Of a stretch of DNA of 64,000 nucleotides, positions 9,638 through 18,030 are shown piece by piece (the stretch's first letter is position 1; the number at the start of each line of letters is the position of its first letter). Where the stretch lies: positions 350,306 to 414,305 of the forward strand of contig NZ_PEBI01000003.1 in NCBI RefSeq assembly GCF_002802875.1. Reading direction: 5' to 3'. The notes beneath the pieces are model-generated. The model saw only the letters and a list, made by a program, of their open reading frames with translations. It made no database searches and had not been told where the DNA came from. This DNA is from Bifidobacterium primatium (GTDB lineage Bacteria > Actinomycetota > Actinomycetes > Actinomycetales > Bifidobacteriaceae). Both the position numbers and the translations under genes were made by a program.

Positions 9638-11875
9638 ATGAGCCATTCGACAGGTACCCCTGACATTCCACGACCGCCGAAGCGGAAGGATTCGCCGGCG
9701 GCGAAACGACCGGCATTGCCGCCGAAACCCGCCGCAGGCCCGGCGATTCCCCCACGCCCGTCCGTCCCCGACGCGCCGACGGTCGAGTCGCCCGCACTGC
9801 CGCCGAAACCGAGCCTGCCCCTGCCGACGGCGAGGCGTGAGCGGAAGGCGACGTCCCCAAGCGATGACGCCGGCGCCACGATGCTGCGCCGGCGGGGCTC
9901 CGCCGTCTCCAGCCGTGCCAAGGTGGCGATGCCTCATACCGTGAAGGGCGTGTTCGACCCGCGGGGCGGCGGCAGCGGCACCATCGGCAGGGACCCCGCC
10001 TGCACCATCGTCCTCAGCGACATGCTGGTGTCGCGACGTCACTGCTCGGTGCGCGCGTCCCGCGACGGCATCGAGCTCACCGACCTCGGCAGCGCGAACG
10101 GCACCTATGTGAACGGCCGCCGCGTGGGCAAGGTGTGGCTCAAGGAGAACGACGTCGTGACGCTGGGCAACACCGATCTGGTCGTCACCGGTTCGGTGCT
10201 GCAGGCCCGCAAGTCGTTCATGAGCACCAAGTGCGTCTCCTGCGAGGGCATCGGCCTCACGGTCGGTCAGGGAGGCAGGGCCAAGCGTCTGCTGGAGGGC
10301 ATCGACGCCACCTTCAACGTGGGCTCGCTGACCGCGGTCATCGGCCCGTCCGGAGCCGGAAAATCCACATTCGTCAAGATTCTCGCCGGCCTGGAGTCCC
10401 CCACCGACGGACATGTGGTCTTCGACGGCCACGACGTGCAGCGGGACATCGCGCTGCTGCGCAGCCGTATCGGCTTCGTGCCGCAGGACGACGTGGTGCA
10501 CGGCAAGCTGCGCGTGGACGCGGCCCTGCAGTACGCGGCCAAGCTGCGTCTGCCCGGCTCGACCGCCTCGGAACGCACGCAGGTGATCGACAAGGTGCTC
10601 GACAACCTCGAGCTCACCGAGCACAGGAACACCCGCATCGACCGTCTTTCCGGAGGTCAGCGCAAACGCGTCTCGACGGCGATCGAGCTGCTCACGGAAC
10701 CCGAGCTGCTGGTCATGGACGAGCCGACGTCCGGCCTCGATCCGGCGCTGGACCTGCGTGTGATGTCGATGCTGCGCAAGCTCGCCGACGAGGGGCGCGT
10801 GGTCGTGGTCGTCACCCACTCGCTCTCGTACATCCACGACCTGTGCGACAACGTACTTATGCTCGCCCCCGGCGGCAGGCCCGCGTTCTACGGGTCCGTC
10901 GAACAGATGGATGAGGCGTTCAAGGGCCGTGAATGGTCCGACATCTTCAAGGACGTGGCCGAGCATCCGACGCGCACGTTCAGCACGGCGCCTGCCAACC
11001 GGCCCAAGGCCGTGGTGCAGCGGCACGACGGGGAGAAGCCGCCGAAGCCACGACGCTTCCGTCAGTCGCTGACCCTGGTGCATCGACAGCTGCATCTCGT
11101 GGTGGCCGATCCGGGACTGCTGGTGTTCCTGCTGCTGTTGCCCCTCATACTGGGCGCGCTTTCGCTGGTGGTGCCGGGGGACCATGGCCTTGGCCTGGCG
11201 GACGTGAAGGACTCCCCCACCGAGCCGAACCAGCTTCTCGTGCTGCTGATCCTCGGTGCGAGCTTCATGGGAGCGGCGCTTTCCGTTCGCGACATCGTCT
11301 CGGAACGCCCCATCTATTTCCGCGAGCGCGCCGTGGGGCTCTCCCCGACGTCGTATACGCTTTCGAAGTTCGTGGTGCTGTGTCTCGAGACGCTGCTGCA
11401 GTCGCTGCTCCTGGTCATGGTCGTCGTCGTGGGCGGCAAGGACATGCCGAAGTACGGCGCCGTGTGGCGCAACGGCAGCACCGTGGAACTGGTGCTGGTG
11501 GTTTGGGCGACGGCATGGGTGTGCTCCATGCTTGGTGCCGTGGGCAGCTCCCTGGTGAAGTCCACGGAGCAGACGATGCCGCTGCTGGTCATTGTGGTCA
11601 TGGCGCAGCTGGTGTTCTCCGGCGGCATGATCCCGGTCACCGACCGTGCCGGACTGGAACAGGTGTCCTATCTGTTCCCGGCACGTTGGGGATTCGCGGC
11701 CGCGGCGTCCACGGTCGATCTGAAATGGGCGATGCTCAACGCCGAGGACGATCCGCTGTGGACGCATTCGACGCAGCAGTGGTGCTTCGACATGGCGGTG
11801 CTGGGGCTCATGCTGCTGGTGCTCACCGTGGCGCTTCGCATCCGCATGGGCATGAAGCAGTCGCAGCGCGACTGA
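9638..11875 (+). CDS. FHA-domain ABC exporter (ATPase and permease in one chain, Rv1747-like)
   Basis: About 745 residues. A Pro/Lys-rich N-terminus is followed by one forkhead-associated domain (IGRD near residue 116, SRRHC, LGSANGTYVNGRRV), which binds phosphothreonine. Next comes an ABC ATPase with Walker A GPSGAGKST (about 236), signature LSGGQRKRV and Walker B LLVMDEPTSGLDP, then an ABC-2 type membrane domain of about six helices from residue 490. This is the half-transporter layout of ABCG-type exporters and of M. tuberculosis Rv1747, whose FHA domains are bound by a Ser/Thr kinase; kinase control here is an inference. Start is uncertain: an upstream ATG at 9575 precedes a GATAAT -10-like element (9584-9589), so I prefer 9638. 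Substrate unknown. Confidence 0.88.
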   Translation: MSHSTGTPDIPRPPKRKDSPAAKRPALPPKPAAGPAIPPRPSVPDAPTVESPALPPKPSLPLPTARRERKATSPSDDAGATMLRRRGSAVSSRAKVAMPHTVKGVFDPRGGGSGTIGRDPACTIVLSDMLVSRRHCSVRASRDGIELTDLGSANGTYVNGRRVGKVWLKENDVVTLGNTDLVVTGSVLQARKSFMSTKCVSCEGIGLTVGQGGRAKRLLEGIDATFNVGSLTAVIGPSGAGKSTFVKILAGLESPTDGHVVFDGHDVQRDIALLRSRIGFVPQDDVVHGKLRVDAALQYAAKLRLPGSTASERTQVIDKVLDNLELTEHRNTRIDRLSGGQRKRVSTAIELLTEPELLVMDEPTSGLDPALDLRVMSMLRKLADEGRVVVVVTHSLSYIHDLCDNVLMLAPGGRPAFYGSVEQMDEAFKGREWSDIFKDVAEHPTRTFSTAPANRPKAVVQRHDGEKPPKPRRFRQSLTLVHRQLHLVVADPGLLVFLLLLPLILGALSLVVPGDHGLGLADVKDSPTEPNQLLVLLILGASFMGAALSVRDIVSERPIYFRERAVGLSPTSYTLSKFVVLCLETLLQSLLLVMVVVVGGKDMPKYGAVWRNGSTVELVLVVWATAWVCSMLGAVGSSLVKSTEQTMPLLVIVVMAQLVFSGGMIPVTDRAGLEQVSYLFPARWGFAAAASTVDLKWAMLNAEDDPLWTHSTQQWCFDMAVLGLMLLVLTVALRIRMGMKQSQRD

Positions 11876-11879
11876 GATG

Positions 11880-11911
11880 ACGGGGCGGGAACGGTTCGCC
11901 TCCCGCCCCGT
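11880..11911. terminator. hairpin between the convergent FHA-ABC and L,D-transpeptidase genes
   Basis: Perfect 11-base GC-rich arms (11880-11890 and 11901-11911) with a 10-base loop. It follows the plus-strand stop at 11875 and the minus-strand stop at 11944, so it probably serves both directions. U tracts are poor. Confidence 0.6.
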
Positions 11912-11943
11912 TCCTGACGGATTCCGTCCGCACGGTTGATATT

Positions 11944-12681
11944 TCAGCCTATGGTGACCGGGGTATCGACGGGCAGCTGCTCATACAGCCATTTCGCGTC
12001 GGCCACCGTCAGTCGCACGCAGCCGTGCGAGGCGGGACGTCCGAGTTTCTCCGCCTCGGAGACGATGTAGCGCCCCTGCCTGTCGGTGGGTACGGAGTGG
12101 AACAGGTATTCGCCGTAGTTGGCCCATGACACCCAGTATTTCGCCCCCATGTTCTCGTTGGGATTGAAGAAGTCCTCGCCGCGGTTCTGCACCTTGAATC
12201 TTCCGGTCGGGGTGCTGCCCTTCATGCCGGTGGAGCATCGCATGGTGTAGACGACGGTCTTCCCGCTGAGGATGTAGGTCTTCTGCTCGGCGATGGACAC
12301 ACGTACATTCAGGTCACGCACCTTGCGCAGGTCGACGTGGGCGCCGCCGCTGGGCATCTGCCATGACGGGGTGGTCGGTTTCGGTGAGGGCACCGCCTTC
12401 GCGCGCTTCACCGAAGCGGTCGGCGTAGTCGTCCTTTTCTCCATGTCGACCTGTTCGACGACGGGAGCCGTGTCATCGAGCAGCGGCTCCGGCCCCTTGG
12501 GAATGACCACGGCGAGGGCCACCACGGTGACGATGCCGCAGGCGATGATCAGCGCACGCGTCGGCTTGTCGAACAGCCTGAGGAACGACGCGATCATCGA
12601 CAATATGGTCCTGCGCGCCGGAGTCCTCTCCTTCGCATCGGAAATTCTGGGAAACACCATACTGCCACCTCTGCCATTCAC
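11944..12681 (-). CDS. L,D-transpeptidase (YkuD domain), membrane-anchored
   Basis: 245 residues. One transmembrane anchor (ALIIACGIVTVVALAVVIP, about residues 42-62) places the enzyme outside the membrane. A Pro/Ser/Thr linker leads into a C-terminal YkuD catalytic domain with LFHSVPTDRQG and the active-site motif SHGCVRL, catalytic Cys about residue 221. Enzymes of this family make 3-3 peptidoglycan cross-links or attach proteins to the wall. The gene is divergent from a GH3 gene that may also act on cell wall. All catalytic residues are present. Confidence 0.9.
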   Translation of the reverse strand: MNGRGGSMVFPRISDAKERTPARRTILSMIASFLRLFDKPTRALIIACGIVTVVALAVVIPKGPEPLLDDTAPVVEQVDMEKRTTTPTASVKRAKAVPSPKPTTPSWQMPSGGAHVDLRKVRDLNVRVSIAEQKTYILSGKTVVYTMRCSTGMKGSTPTGRFKVQNRGEDFFNPNENMGAKYWVSWANYGEYLFHSVPTDRQGRYIVSEAEKLGRPASHGCVRLTVADAKWLYEQLPVDTPVTIG

Positions 12682-12818
12682 ATCGTCCGCCCTGATGATG
12701 CAGACGACGGATTCCTCTCTGTCTCGACCGTCCCCAGCGTATCACTGCAATCGGCTGCGGCGCCCGGGCTTGGCGACGAGCGCAATCCTTGGATTGGGGG
12801 CGTGCTATCAAGGGACGT

Positions 12819-14108
12819 ATGACCATCAAGCGTTCCATCCTCTCCGGCCGCGACATGAGCGGCCGCATGCACGGCACTGCAGGGAGGCGTCTTGCTGCGG
12901 CGTGCGCGACGATCGGCATGCTGCTGGCCACGGCCGGCTGCTCCATGCCGCTGTTCCCGTCCTCGGAGGCAGCCCCATCGTCTTCGGCCGCAAAGCCGGC
13001 GGGCAAAAGCGCCGTTCCGTCTCCCAATGCGACCACATCGTCCCCGCGGGCGACCTCGCAGGATGCCGCCGACCAGGCGCGATCCATGGTGGCCTCCATG
13101 AGCGTGGAGGAGAAGGCCGGCCAGTTGCTGATGGTGCCGTTGTTCGCCGGCAATCCCGCCACCGACGTCAAATCCCTGGTGCAGGACAGCCATGTGGGTT
13201 CCGTCGTGCTGCTGGGCAACTGGAACGGCGGCACGACGTCGGTCGCGAAGGTCTCGAGCACGCTTCAGGGGTATGCGCCGGACAACGCCAAGCTGCTGAT
13301 CGGCGTCGACCAGGAGGGCGGACAGGTCCAGCATCTCACCGGCAACGGGTTCAGCGACATGCCCAGCGCCGTGGAGCAGGGACGACTGAGCACCGATGCG
13401 CTGCGATCGTCCGCAGCCACATGGGGCAGGGAGCTCAAGTCGGCCGGCGTGAACGTGGACCTCGCCCCGGTGGCGGGGACCGTGTCGACGGCGAGCCGCA
13501 GCCAGAACGCGCCGATAGGCGCGCTCGACCGGGATTTCGGTCTTGACGCGGCGGGCAACGGCCAACATGCCGCGGCGTTCATCACCGGCATGAAATCGGC
13601 CGGAGTGATGACGACGGTCAAGCATTTCCCCGGACTGGGCGCCGTGACCGGCAACACCGACTTCACCGACCAGGGCATCACCGATACGACCACAAAGCTC
13701 GACGGCGGTCAGATCGAGGGATTCAGACAGGCGCTCGCCGCCAGGCCCGACATGGTCATGATGTCGCTGGCGACGTATCAGGCCATCGATTCCTCGCAGC
13801 CGGCGGCGTTCTCGAAGACCATCATCGACGACTATCTGCGCGCGAAGCTGGGCTTCCAGGGCGTGGTCACGTCGGATTCCGTATCCGCCGAAGCCGTCAG
13901 CTCCATCCCGGCGAGGGATCTCGGCGTCCGGTTCGTGGCGGCCGGGGGCGATCTCATCTGCATCGGCGACTACGAGAACGTGGGGCCGATCATCGACGGC
14001 CTGGTCTCCAAGGCGAAATCGGACGCGGCGTTCGCCCAATCGCTCGACCGGTCGGTACAGCGCGTGCTGACCCTGAAAATCAATGCGGGACTGGCGAAAT
14101 CATCGTGA
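12819..14108 (+). CDS. glycoside hydrolase family 3 lipoprotein (NagZ-like)
   Basis: 429 residues. The start is the ATG preceded by AAGGGA; an in-frame TTG 30 bases earlier has no such support. A signal peptide ends in a lipobox with Cys41 (LLATAGC), so the protein should be a surface lipoprotein. The GH3 N-terminal barrel shows GVDQEGGQVQHL, VDLAPVAG, KHFPGLG (about 267) and GFQGVVTSDS with the nucleophile Asp. The D-x-H dyad that follows KHFPGxG in classical NagZ is replaced by GNTDF, so the substrate or mechanism may differ from beta-N-acetylglucosaminidase. Neighbouring L,D-transpeptidase suggests cell-wall turnover. Confidence 0.85.
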   Translation: MTIKRSILSGRDMSGRMHGTAGRRLAAACATIGMLLATAGCSMPLFPSSEAAPSSSAAKPAGKSAVPSPNATTSSPRATSQDAADQARSMVASMSVEEKAGQLLMVPLFAGNPATDVKSLVQDSHVGSVVLLGNWNGGTTSVAKVSSTLQGYAPDNAKLLIGVDQEGGQVQHLTGNGFSDMPSAVEQGRLSTDALRSSAATWGRELKSAGVNVDLAPVAGTVSTASRSQNAPIGALDRDFGLDAAGNGQHAAAFITGMKSAGVMTTVKHFPGLGAVTGNTDFTDQGITDTTTKLDGGQIEGFRQALAARPDMVMMSLATYQAIDSSQPAAFSKTIIDDYLRAKLGFQGVVTSDSVSAEAVSSIPARDLGVRFVAAGGDLICIGDYENVGPIIDGLVSKAKSDAAFAQSLDRSVQRVLTLKINAGLAKSS

Positions 14109-14132
14109 CGAACCGGCCTGCGGGACACCATG

Positions 14133-14169
14133 GGAAACGAACATTCGCGCCATTCGATATGTTCGTTCC
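14133..14169. other. inverted repeat between the GH3 gene and the 90-residue gene
   Basis: Arms of about 11 bases (GGAAACGAACAT against ATGTTCGTTCC, one bulged base) flank a 14-base spacer. It lies 25 bases after the GH3 stop and 58 bases before the next start. It could be a weak terminator or an operator for the downstream gene. Confidence 0.4.
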
Positions 14170-14226
14170 ATACGTTACGATGATATGCGAATCATCAAGG
14201 ACATCAAGAGTAAAGGAAGTGCGATC

Positions 14227-14499
14227 ATGGCTTCTGACAACAACCTGTTTCTCGTGGTGAAGGTCGTCGACAAGGCCACCGGCGCGAAGTCCCTCGTGGG
14301 CGTCACCTCGGCTCTCGGCGATGCCGCACTGCTGATCGGCAAGGACCACCCGGACTTCAAGGACGCCAACATCAACTTCGTGGGAGAACGCGAGGAGTTC
14401 GGCGCCCTGCGTCAGCTGTTCAACCTGCCGTTCGACGACACCTATCTCATCTACAAGGTCCAGGCCGGCGCCGTGCTCGACCCGCTGCTGACCAAGTAG
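14227..14499 (+). CDS. conserved-looking small protein of unknown function
   Basis: 90 residues, predicted cytosolic, with no signal or membrane segment. Start is the ATG 8 bases after an AAGGAAG ribosome-binding site. The chain is acidic and rich in Leu, Ala, Asp and Val, with alternating predicted strands and helices (NLFLVVKVVDKATGAKSLVG, then FGALRQLFNLPFDDTYLIY). I do not recognise a family. A good SD, normal codon use and a perfect 18-base terminator directly after it argue that it is a real, independently transcribed gene, possibly highly expressed. Confidence 0.75.
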   Translation: MASDNNLFLVVKVVDKATGAKSLVGVTSALGDAALLIGKDHPDFKDANINFVGEREEFGALRQLFNLPFDDTYLIYKVQAGAVLDPLLTK

Positions 14500-14548
14500 T
14501 CCCGTCGTCCATCCACCAGACGATAGACGACGGCCCGTATCCGGGCTA

Positions 14549-14592
14549 TGAGAGGCGGCCGTTCCGAAAGATCGCGGAACGGCCGCCTCTCA
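14549..14592 (+). terminator. perfect 18-base-pair hairpin terminator
   Basis: Arms 14549-14566 and 14575-14592 are exact reverse complements around an 8-base loop. It follows the 90-residue gene by 49 bases. It also rules out the farthest-upstream start codon of the Fic gene (14548), which lies inside this hairpin. Confidence 0.8.
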
Positions 14593-14655
14593 TATGCGAT
14601 CCCCGTCGTACCTCATGTACGCATTCCATATGTGCCGACGTATCATACGCATGTT

Positions 14656-14669
14656 CCGGCATATGCCGG
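14656..14669. promoter_or_regulatory. 14-base perfect palindrome upstream of the Fic gene
   Basis: CCGGCATATGCCGG, immediately before the candidate Fic start at 14674. A dyad this close to the start is a plausible operator or autoregulatory site, but nothing else confirms it. Confidence 0.35.
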
Positions 14670-14673
14670 TCCC

Positions 14674-15471
14674 ATGAATACGCGATGCACGGACGATATG
14701 GACTATTATCGAACTATGTTGCCAGCGGAACGAATGAGCGCAGTCGCTTTCGCCGCCACGAACTGCGCGCTCGAATCAATGACGATCAGCCCGCGAACGA
14801 TGAGGCTCGCCCGATCGTATATGGACGGCAGGATGCCTCTTGACGAGTTCGTGGACAGAACCCCGTCCGACGGCGGGGACGATTTGGCGGACTGCGCGGA
14901 CGCCGTCTTCGCCCGTACCATCCTATTCGCTGAACGGCCCGCCTCCCCCAGCGGCGACCTTGCCGAACTGCGCGCCATCCACCATACGTTGTTCGAGGGC
15001 ATCCGCGTCGATGCCGGCATGCTGCGCAGGCGCGACACCGCACAGGGGGCATACAACGTCCGGGCGAACGACATCGCCGCCAATACGCAGGCGTTCTTCC
15101 CCGCGGCATTATTGGAGACGGGCGCGGCGAACATCGCCTCCGAACTCCACGAATCACGCAATCTCGCATGCCTGGACCGGGCGGATTTCGCCGAACGACT
15201 CGCCCACTTCTACGACGAGCTCGGCTACCTGCATCCCTTCGCCTACGGCAACGCCATGGTGCTGCGCATCTTCGCCTCGCGGCTTGCCCATAGCGCCGGC
15301 TGGGACCTCGACTGGCAGTCGGTCACCGGCAACGACTACAGGGATGCCAAACGCCGCGCATACACCGGTGATACGTCCGGTTTCGCGCACATGTTCGGCT
15401 CGATCGTCCGGCCGGCGAACCCGACCCGCGTGTTTCTGATCTCGGGATGGGATCAGGGACCTGCCCACTGA
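14674..15471 (+). CDS. Fic-family protein with fused VbhA-like antitoxin segment and degenerate active site
   Basis: 265 residues from the ATG at 14674 (14698, 14716 and 14734 are other possible starts; none has a strong SD). Residues about 20-60 (ALESMTISPRTMRLARSYMD, then GRMPLDEF) resemble the VbhA antitoxin that inhibits Fic toxins. The rest is a Fic fold: AIHHTLFEGI, a segment ending ANTQAFFP, and the core HPFAYGNAMVLR starting at about H187. Active Fic enzymes have HxFx(D/E)GN(G/K)RxxR; here the acidic residue is Tyr, the next Gly is Ala and the first Arg is Met, so AMP transfer is doubtful. It may be a decayed or repurposed toxin-antitoxin unit. Confidence 0.75.
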   Translation: MNTRCTDDMDYYRTMLPAERMSAVAFAATNCALESMTISPRTMRLARSYMDGRMPLDEFVDRTPSDGGDDLADCADAVFARTILFAERPASPSGDLAELRAIHHTLFEGIRVDAGMLRRRDTAQGAYNVRANDIAANTQAFFPAALLETGAANIASELHESRNLACLDRADFAERLAHFYDELGYLHPFAYGNAMVLRIFASRLAHSAGWDLDWQSVTGNDYRDAKRRAYTGDTSGFAHMFGSIVRPANPTRVFLISGWDQGPAH

Positions 15472-15508
15472 ACGTTCGGCCGCCCCTGACGTCGTCCCGA
15501 CGGCACGG

Positions 15509-16468
15509 TCAGCCTCGCGCCGGACGTTCACCGTCCGTCCGGCGCCTCGGCAGATGAAGCTCGCTGAGCAATATGGCGCAGAAGATGAGCGCGAAGCCGC
15601 ATACCGTCGACATGGTGAGCCGCTCGCCGTAGAAGATGACGGACATGAGCACGCCGAAGATGCTTTCGGTGCTCAGGATGATGGATGCCTGTGACGTGGG
15701 CACGAACTTGATGGCCACGGTCTGGAATATCTGCGCGATGATCGTGGAGCCGATGACGAGGTATGCGAATCCGGCGACGAGGTCCCATCGCGCCCATCCG
15801 GGCTGCGGGGCTCCTTCAAGCAATGACGCGCCACCGAGGAACAATGCGGCGGTGAACACGAACTCCATGAACATCAGCGCCACCGGATCGAACTTCCTGG
15901 CGAGGATGCCCACGGCCACGAGGTTCGCGGCGAAGAAGAACGCACCGATGATGGTGTAGACGTCACCCGCGCCGATCTCGAGCACCCCCACGGCGGCGCC
16001 TCCTCCCAGGGAGACGAATCCGATGCCGACGATGCAGACCACGGCGGCGAGCATGTGCTGCCAGTTGGGCCGACGGCGGGTGATGGCCCAAATAAGGAAC
16101 GGCACCATGACGCAGTATGTGTCGGTCAGGAACGCGTTGCGCCCCGGGGGAATGGTCTCAAGCCCCTTGAGCTGGAAAAGGAATCCCAGCCAGTAGGTGA
16201 GCGCCAGGATGATGCCGGGGACCACGAGCCTCCCCAGCCGGATACGCCGCAGGCGCGGCAGGAAGATGATGCCCATGATCAGGGCTGCGCTGGAAAGGCG
16301 GATGGCCATCATCCACTGCGTGGGAACCGTGGCTTGGATGTGCTTGAGGATGGTGTACCCGGATCCCCATACCGCAGCATTGACCAGCAGCATGAGTCGC
16401 GCGACATGGGGCGAGACCGCCTTCGGCCTCACGTCGTCCGCACCCGTCTGCATATCCTGCGTTGCCAT
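15509..16468 (-). CDS. EamA/DMT-family transporter
   Basis: 319 residues, about ten transmembrane helices in two EamA repeats. The first opens with MLLVNAAVWGSGYTILKHIQ and the second includes LVIGSTIIAQIFQTVAIKFV and ASIILSTESIFGVLMSVIFY, which are typical of the drug/metabolite transporter superfamily. The start ATG (MATQDMQ) is chosen because the longer reading frame upstream runs through the promoter region, where a TATAAT element lies 44 bases before this codon. It is convergent with the Fic gene and divergent from the GH13 gene. Substrate cannot be told from sequence. Confidence 0.85.
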   Translation of the reverse strand: MATQDMQTGADDVRPKAVSPHVARLMLLVNAAVWGSGYTILKHIQATVPTQWMMAIRLSSAALIMGIIFLPRLRRIRLGRLVVPGIILALTYWLGFLFQLKGLETIPPGRNAFLTDTYCVMVPFLIWAITRRRPNWQHMLAAVVCIVGIGFVSLGGGAAVGVLEIGAGDVYTIIGAFFFAANLVAVGILARKFDPVALMFMEFVFTAALFLGGASLLEGAPQPGWARWDLVAGFAYLVIGSTIIAQIFQTVAIKFVPTSQASIILSTESIFGVLMSVIFYGERLTMSTVCGFALIFCAILLSELHLPRRRTDGERPARG

Positions 16469-16511
16469 CGTCGTTTCGTCCCGTCTCGCTCTATCCTCTG
16501 GGCCAGAGGCG

Positions 16512-16517
16512 ATTATA
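16512..16517 (-). promoter_or_regulatory. TATAAT -10 element for the DMT transporter
   Basis: An exact consensus -10 hexamer reading on the minus strand, giving a 5' leader of about 37 bases before the ATG at 16468. No convincing -35 is seen at the expected distance. Confidence 0.4.
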
Positions 16518-16637
16518 GCGAATCGCCGGCCATGCCACGCGGGCGTGCGGCACGCGGCCGAAGCCCGTATCATGCGATATAGATTGGCTGCATGTTCGCC
16601 GGAACGACCCAGCGACACCGAACACAAGGGAGGTCCC

Positions 16638-17984
16638 ATGACCGTCTCGAATACCGCATCGGATTCATCGGAGAAGACCGTGCCCCAGCCGCCGTTCGCC
16701 ACGCATGCGATGCCCGATTGGGTGCGTCATGGCATCTGGTGGCATGTATACCCCCTCGGATTCGTGGGCGCGCAGATCCGCCCCGAAGGCGGACGCCGGT
16801 TCCTTGGACGAGGACTGGACGCATTGATTCCATGGCTCGACTACGCCCGTGACCTCGGCGTCTCGGGCCTGCTGCTCGGACCGATCTTCGAATCCTCATC
16901 GCACGGCTACGACACGATTGACCACATGCATGTGGATGTGCGCCTCGGCGGGGACGAGGCGTTCGATCGGCTCGTCTCCGCCTGCCATGGCAAAGGACTG
17001 CAGATCATCCTCGACGGCGTGTTCAACCATGTGGGCCGCGAGCATCCGGCGGTGAGGGCCGTGCTTGACGGCGACTCGGACGGCCCCTGGGCCGGACTGG
17101 TGAAGGCCCGCACCGGCGAGGACGGCAGACCCGTGCTGGACGTATTCGAAGGCCACGACCGCCTGGTCGACCTCAACCACGACTCCCCCGCCACCATACG
17201 GTATGTGGCCGAGGTGATGAATCATTGGCTCGACCGCGGCGCCGCCGGCTGGCGTCTTGACGCCGCCTACTCCGTGCCCCCGGGATTCTGGACGAAGACG
17301 CTGCCCGCCGTGCGCGAACGCCATCCGCATTCGTGGATCTTCGGCGAGGTGATCCACGGCGACTACGCGCAGATCGTCAGGGATTCCACGATGGATTCGG
17401 TCACCGAATACGAACTGTGGAAGGCCGTATGGTCGAGCCTGAAGACCCGGAACTTCTACGAATTGGATTGGACGCTCGGCAGGCACAACGGCTTCCTCGA
17501 CGCGTTCGTTCCACAGACGTTCGTCGGCAACCATGACGTCACGCGCATCGCCAGCCAGGTCGGCGCGGACAAGGCGGTGCTTGCGCTCGCCGTGCTCATG
17601 ACGGTGGGCGGCACGCCGAGCGTCTATTACGGCGACGAGCAGGGGTATACGGGCATCAAACGCGAATGCCTCGGCGGCGACGACGACATCCGCCCGATGT
17701 TTCCCGCCTCGCCCGACGAATTGTCGGCGCTGGGCGAGCCGATATATCGTGCGCATCAGAATCTCATCGGGCTGCGCCGACGCAATCCGTGGCTGGTCGA
17801 GGCCCGCACGCAGACGCTGCGGCTGGAGAACGAACGATACGTCTACCGTTCCGTGAGCGCCGACGGCGCGCAGGGCCTTGTCGTCGACTTCGACATCGCG
17901 AACCGACCGTCCGTCACCATCGCCGACGACGCCGGTACGGTGCTGTACCGATACGAGGGGCATGCGGGCGGCGGGACCATATAG
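16638..17984 (+). CDS. glycoside hydrolase family 13 (alpha-amylase family), cytoplasmic
   Basis: 448 residues starting at an ATG preceded by AAGGGAGGT. No signal peptide, so it should act in the cytoplasm on imported alpha-glucans or oligosaccharides. The four GH13 regions are present in order: DGVFNHVG (region I), GWRLDAAYS with nucleophile Asp (II), WIFGEVIHGD with the acid/base Glu (III) and FVGNHDVTRI with the transition-state Asp (IV), then a short C-terminal domain. All catalytic residues are intact. Subfamily and exact substrate are not decided by what I can see; it stands as a single gene. Confidence 0.88.
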   Translation: MTVSNTASDSSEKTVPQPPFATHAMPDWVRHGIWWHVYPLGFVGAQIRPEGGRRFLGRGLDALIPWLDYARDLGVSGLLLGPIFESSSHGYDTIDHMHVDVRLGGDEAFDRLVSACHGKGLQIILDGVFNHVGREHPAVRAVLDGDSDGPWAGLVKARTGEDGRPVLDVFEGHDRLVDLNHDSPATIRYVAEVMNHWLDRGAAGWRLDAAYSVPPGFWTKTLPAVRERHPHSWIFGEVIHGDYAQIVRDSTMDSVTEYELWKAVWSSLKTRNFYELDWTLGRHNGFLDAFVPQTFVGNHDVTRIASQVGADKAVLALAVLMTVGGTPSVYYGDEQGYTGIKRECLGGDDDIRPMFPASPDELSALGEPIYRAHQNLIGLRRRNPWLVEARTQTLRLENERYVYRSVSADGAQGLVVDFDIANRPSVTIADDAGTVLYRYEGHAGGGTI

Positions 17985-18007
17985 CATCCAGCATTTGCGC
18001 CGCCCGC
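17964..18007. terminator. hairpin at the GH13 3' end
   Basis: 10-base perfect GC arms (17964-17973 and 17998-18007) with a 24-base loop; the left arm lies inside the last codons of the GH13 gene. It sits between two convergent genes and may act in both directions. Confidence 0.4.
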
Positions 18008-18030
18008 GCCCATGCCACCCGACGCCTCGG

